A stretch of 64,000 nt of DNA. It comes from Okapia johnstoni. Its lineage: Eukaryota > Chordata > Mammalia > Artiodactyla > Giraffidae. Shown here in pieces: positions 60,110 through 64,000 of this stretch; the stretch's first letter is position 1; each line of letters starts with the position of its first letter. The stretch spans positions 35,612,001-35,676,000 of the forward strand of contig CM044309.1 of assembly GCA_024291935.2 (NCBI GenBank), written 5' to 3'. Position numbers and translations under genes: made by a program. The notes beneath the pieces were generated by a model. The model was not told where the DNA came from, made no database searches, and worked only from the letters and a program-made list of their open reading frames with translations.

Positions 60110-60453
60110 CTATAGGATAAATACTTGTGTCCCTCTAAAACCCATAGGTTAAAACTTCATGCCCAATGGGATGGCATTAGGAAGTGGGGCCTTTTGGAGG
60201 TGGTTAAATCATGAAGTCAGAGCACTCTTAAACGTGATAAAGAGAGCCTGGAAAGCCCTTTCGCCCTTTTGATCGTGTGAGGTTATAGCAGAAATATGAC
60301 TGGCTAGGAAGTGAGCTCTTAGCGGACACTGATATACTAGTGCTTTGATCTTGGACTTTCAGCCTCCAGAGCCATGAGAAATATAAGTTTGCTGTTTATC
60401 ACTCACCTAGTTTATGATATTATCGTTATAGCAGCCCAATGGACTAAGACACC
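60110..60453 (+). mobile_element. MLT1-type MaLR LTR
   Basis: MLT1 landmarks in order: 'ttgtgtccctctaaaaccca', 'aatgggatggcattaggaag', 'tggggccttttggaggtggt', 'ttgatcttggactttcagcc', 'tccagagccatgagaaatat' and the end 'gcagcccaatggactaagac'. An ancient solo LTR. Confidence 0.88.
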
Positions 60454-60820
60454 TGTTCATGTAGCATAGACTAAGTTATTATTCAGCTGTGAAATGGGCT
60501 GTCTAGGGGATGTGAGATGGCTTCATTAACCCGATTGGTAACCCAGAGTGAATGATGTCAAAGCCAGGCTCAGGTGGAATTGTGTATCAGAAATTTACAT
60601 CTGGTGATGATTTAGCATTTCCATAGAGGGTGTTCCAAGGGTAGGGCAACGGAAGTTACCCATATCTTGAAACTTGTATTTAATGCCTTCTTCCAGTCAC
60701 ACAAGTGACATAAACCAGCCCAGGATTCAAGAATATGTCTCAGTGAAAGTGGGGAACTTGTGCCCATTCTAATCTACTATATACATTTCCACTCATTTAC
60801 TGTTAGAAATTCTTTATCCT
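60454..60820. other. Unassigned DNA
   Basis: No gene recognised. Confidence 0.4.
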
Positions 60821-61038
60821 TGCTGTTGCTGCTAAGTTGCTTCAGTTGTATCCAACTCTTTTGTGACCCCATGGACTGTAGCCTGCCAGGCTCCTCTGTC
60901 AATGGGATTCTCCAGGCAAGAATACTGGAGTGGGTTGCCATGCCCTCCTCCAGGGATCTTTCTGACCCAGGGATCAAACCTGCGTCTCTTACATCTTCTG
61001 CACTGGCAGGTAGATTCATTACCACTAGAGCCATCTGG
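60821..61038 (-). repeat. Bov-tA SINE, left half of an inverted SINE pair
   Basis: 'gctgctaagttgcttcagtt' to 'accactagagccatctgg', full antisense Bov-tA. Confidence 0.93.
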
Positions 61039-61163
61039 CAGAGAAGGCAATGGCATCCCACTCCAGTACTCTTGCCTGGAAAATCCCATGGATGGAGGAG
61101 CCTGGTAGGCTGCAGTCCACAGGGTCTCGAAGAGCTGGGCACAACTGGGAAACTGAACAACAA
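61039..61163 (+). repeat. Bov-A (Bov-A2-like monomer), right half of the pair
   Basis: 'gagaaggcaatggcatccca' to 'ggcacaactgggaaactgaa'; starts at the base after the Bov-tA ends. Confidence 0.9.
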
Positions 61164-61447
61164 TGGAGAAATACCAAAACTCTCAGCAAATCATATCACT
61201 TCCTCTATGATCTCACTAGTTACCCAATGTTATCTCTTAACTTGCCAAACATTTTCCTAGCTTACCTACTGGGGAAAAAAAAAATAAAAAAAACAACATC
61301 TAATTAGAATTTCAAGAAGACAACAATTTATTTCAACTTATCTATGCTTGCCTTTCAAGACTTCATTCTATTTTTACTCACTTGAATCCTTTACTGAAAA
61401 CTTCCAATTCTAAAGAAAATTTGACTACACTCTTGATCATAGTGCAG
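61164..61447. other. Unassigned AT-rich DNA
   Basis: Nothing recognised. Confidence 0.3.
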
Positions 61448-61672
61448 TCACTGTGTGTGTGTGCTTGCTGGCATAGTCATTTCAATCATCTCTGATTCTT
61501 TGTGACCCCATGGATGGTAGCTCACCAGGCTCCTCTTTCCATGGGATTCTCCAGGCAAGAATACTGGAGAGGGTTGCCATGCCCTTCCTCCAGGGGATCC
61601 TCCTGACCCAGGGTTTGAACTCTTATGTCACCTGGATTGGCAGGTGGGTTTTTTTTTTTTTATCACTAGCCT
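61448..61672 (-). repeat. Bov-tA SINE with expanded T run
   Basis: Antisense Bov-tA from a GTGTGT tail to 'tatcactagcc'. The position normally reading 'ttcttt' near the head is a T14 run (61648-61661). Confidence 0.9.
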
Positions 61673-61673
61673 C

Positions 61674-62955
61674 AAGAATGCTCAAACTACCACACAATTG
61701 CACTCATCTCACAAAGTAATGCTCAAAATTCTCCAAGACAGGCTTCAGCAATATGTGAACCGTGAACTTCCAGATGTTCAAGCTGGTTTTAGAAAAGGAA
61801 GAGGAACCAGAGATAAATTGCCAACATTTGCTGGATCATCGAAAAAGCAAGAAAGTTCCAGAAAAACATCTATTTCTGCTTTATTGACTATGCCAAAGTC
61901 TTTGACTGTGTGGATCACAATAAACTGTGGAAAATTCTGAAAGAGATGGGAATACCAGACCACCTGATCTGCCTCTTGAGAAACCTCTATGCAAGTCAGG
62001 AAGCAACAGTTAGAACTGGACATGGAACAACAGACTGGTTCCAAGTAGGTAAAGGAGTACGTCAAGGCTGTATATTGTCACCCTGCTTATTTAACTTATA
62101 TGCAGAGTACATCATGAGAAATGCTGGGCTGGAGGAAGCACAAGCTGGAATCAAGATTGCAGGGAGAAATATCAATAACCTCAGATATGCAGATGACAAC
62201 ACTCTTATGGCAGAAAGTGAAGAACTAAAGAGCCTCTTGATGAAAGTGAGAGAGAAGAGTGAAAAAGTTGGCTTAAAGCTCAACATTCAGAAAACTAAGA
62301 TCATGGCATCCAGTCCCATCACTTCATGGCAAATAGATGGGGAAACAGTGGAAACAGTGGCTGACTTTATTTTTTTGGTCTCAAAAATGACTACAGATGG
62401 TGACTGCAGCCATGAAATTAAAAGGCACTTACTCCTTTGAAGGAAAGTTATGACCAACCTAGATAGCATATTAGAAAGCAGAGACATTACTTTGTCAACA
62501 AAGCTCCATCTAGTCAAGGCTATGGTTTTTCCAGTGGTGGTGTATGGATGTGAGAATTGGACTGTAAAGAAAGCTGAGTGCTGAAGAATTGATGCTTTTG
62601 AAGTGTGGTGTTGGAGAAGACTCTTGAGAGTCCCTTGGACTGCAAGGAGATCCTAAAGGAGATCATTCCTGGGTGTTCATTGGAAAGACTGATGTTGAAG
62701 CTGAGACTCCAACACTTTGGCCACCTGATGTGAAGAGCTGACTCATTTGAAAAGACCCTGATGCTGGGAAAGATTGAGGGCAGGAGGAGAAAGGGATGAC
62801 AGAGGATGAGATGGTTGGATGGCATCACCGACTCAATGGACATGGGTTTGTGTGGATTCTGGGAGTTGGTGATGGACAAGGAGGCCTAGCATGTTTTGAT
62901 TCATGGGGTCACAAAGAATCAGACACGACTGAGTGACTGAACTGAACTGAACTCA
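61674..62955 (+). pseudogene. BovB LINE, ORF2 RT domain and 3' end
   Basis: Sense BovB from 'gaatgctcaaactaccacac' to 'gactgaactgaactgaact'. Frame pieces: 61710-61910 gives 'KVMLKILQDRLQQYVNREL' and 'FRKGRGTRDKL'. The 176-codon frame 61910-62440 gives 'MDHNKLWKILKEMGIPDHL', 'GVRQGCILSPCLFNLYAEY', intact YADD at 62186-62197, 'SEELKSLL', 'SSPITSWQIDGETVETVAD' and a stop at 62438 where the family reads LLLGRK. Later stops near 62581 and a deletion at 62650-62660 (QSILKE region) confirm decay. It abuts a Bov-tA on its 5' side. Confidence 0.95.
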
Positions 62956-63033
62956 CGTGGGTTTATTGTAAATATTTCTATCATCTTGACTTCTTTGCAT
63001 TTATCTTTATGTATTTTTTAGTCTTTAAGTTCA
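62956..63033. other. Unassigned DNA
   Basis: Short unique spacer. Confidence 0.3.
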
Positions 63034-63045
63034 CTGAAAGAAGGT

Positions 63046-63197
63046 CAGTTCAGTTCAGTTCAGTCGCTCAGTCGTGTCCGACTCTTTGCGACCCCATGAA
63101 TCGCAGCACTCCAGGCTTCCCTGTCCATCACCAACTCCTTGAGTCCACCCAAACCCATGTCCATCAGGTCGATGATGCCATCCAGCCACCTCATCCT
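63046..63197 (-). repeat. Young BovB 3'-end insertion with perfect target duplication
   Basis: 'cagttcagttcagttcagtc' to 'gccacctcatcct'; the sequence looks close to the family consensus. The 12-base flanks 'ctgaaagaaggt' at 63034-63045 and 63198-63209 are identical. Confidence 0.95.
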
Positions 63198-63209
63198 CTG
63201 AAAGAAGGT

Positions 63210-64000
63210 ACTATGTTATTATTTCTTAGGTATATTTATAATCCCTTGTCTAGTATGGATTCCTTTGTCAATGCCTAAAACTTATTAATTAGATAAATAG
63301 ATACAGAATGATAACTAGCCATTTCCTTCCTTTTAGCTTAATCAAATACGTTATCAGGAAGCAAACAAAAGTGGAGGAGAAAAAAAGTAAACCACAAAAA
63401 TTAGGGCCTCAAAAAAGAATGAAAAATTCAAGGCAAACTGTAAGACTTGGGCTGAAATATTGACATTAGAATGTGCATAGGAATGAATAAAATTTTAAAC
63501 TTCTGAAAGAATGAGGCTCTCTGGTAACAGCTAATGTGAATGCACTGCTTTTTGCTTAACTCGATTTACTGACATAACTCAAGTTAATCAGAGAGCTAGG
63601 TAAGCATATGTTTGGATTCTATGTAAACAAAAGAATGACCCAAATTAATCTAATTGATTGTTACTTTGTAGTTTCAGATAACAAGCACTTACAGTCTAAG
63701 AAGTTTAGATAAAAGTTAGAATGAATTGTACCCTATATCTCAGGGATCAAGAAAAGGGTAGATCAGCTTCGAGGACAACTTGGAACCAAGGAGTTGAAAA
63801 TGACCAGAACTCTACTCTCTTTTTTCTATCTCTTGAAAAGTATTCCTTTGCAGGTCGTCTCCATTTTCTCTGGCCAACTCCTCTGTTAGGTAGGAAATAG
63901 GGCTGCTAAGAGACCCCTGGCTTTCTTTTTGATTATATCACTACCCAGAGGATGTTAGAAGTTTTATTGTTGTTTGTCTGCCTCAGTGTTAAATTCAAAC
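63210..64000. other. Unassigned AT-rich DNA
   Basis: No gene or repeat recognised. Confidence 0.4.

Noticed and set aside
1..64000. A coordinated, previously undescribed gene system
   Set aside because: No gene cluster, conserved operon-like order or intact novel ORF is present. Most recognisable structure is explained by retrotransposons, and the remaining DNA shows no coding signal.

Overview
The window is ruminant (bovid-type) nuclear DNA. The diagnosis rests on repeats: many copies of the tRNA-derived Bov-tA/Bov-A SINEs, a Bov-A2 dimer, several BovB (RTE-class LINE) fragments with recognisable reverse-transcriptase reading frames, CHR-type SINEs and ruminant L1 3' ends. Older mammalian repeats (L1M, L2, MIR, MER5A, an MLT1 LTR) lie beneath them. 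The exact species cannot be told from the sequence alone.

I find no intact protein-coding gene. The longest open frames are pieces of BovB ORF2 or their antisense shadows. The only candidate host transcript structure is a 161-bp segment (2751-2911, + strand) bounded by a strong polypyrimidine-CAG acceptor and a perfect AG|GTAAGT donor. The window reads as a gene desert or the inside of a large intron.

Layout. 1-830: L1 3' end. 831-6088: mostly unassigned AT-rich DNA with a CT-rich tract and the candidate exon. 6089-7260: an A23 run fused to a G-rich tract, then a block that keeps many CpGs. 8050-9460: decayed L2-type ORF2 with endonuclease and RT motifs. 10-14 kb: L1M, MIR, CHR, Bov-tA and an older repeat. 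15-28 kb: sparse repeats, including a tailless SINE head at 19.9 kb and a Bov-tA/BovB chimera at 20.4 kb. 28.4-29.8 kb: nested L1-in-L1 plus SINE. 35.0-36.2 kb: BovB split by a class I solo LTR. 36.9-37.7 kb: L1 end with an inverted 5' piece and nested SINEs. 41.1-42.5 kb: L1M 5' region with a local duplication. 43.4-45.1 kb: the longest BovB. 47.0-50.6 kb: L1M mosaic with SINEs. 50.85-52.93 kb: two BovB copies head-to-head. 53.9-55.9 kb: old antisense repeat with MER5A and a nested SINE. 58.4-58.8 kb: an AT-rich palindrome with a 46-bp BovB insert at its centre. 59.5-63.2 kb: CHR, MLT1, an inverted SINE pair and BovB.

There is no cooperative gene system here. The biology is retrotransposon activity: BovB and L1 enzymes moving themselves and the SINEs, with target-site duplications that give relative insertion orders. 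No CRISPR array, operon, rRNA or functional tRNA gene was seen. All family names come from recognition by eye, without database comparison.
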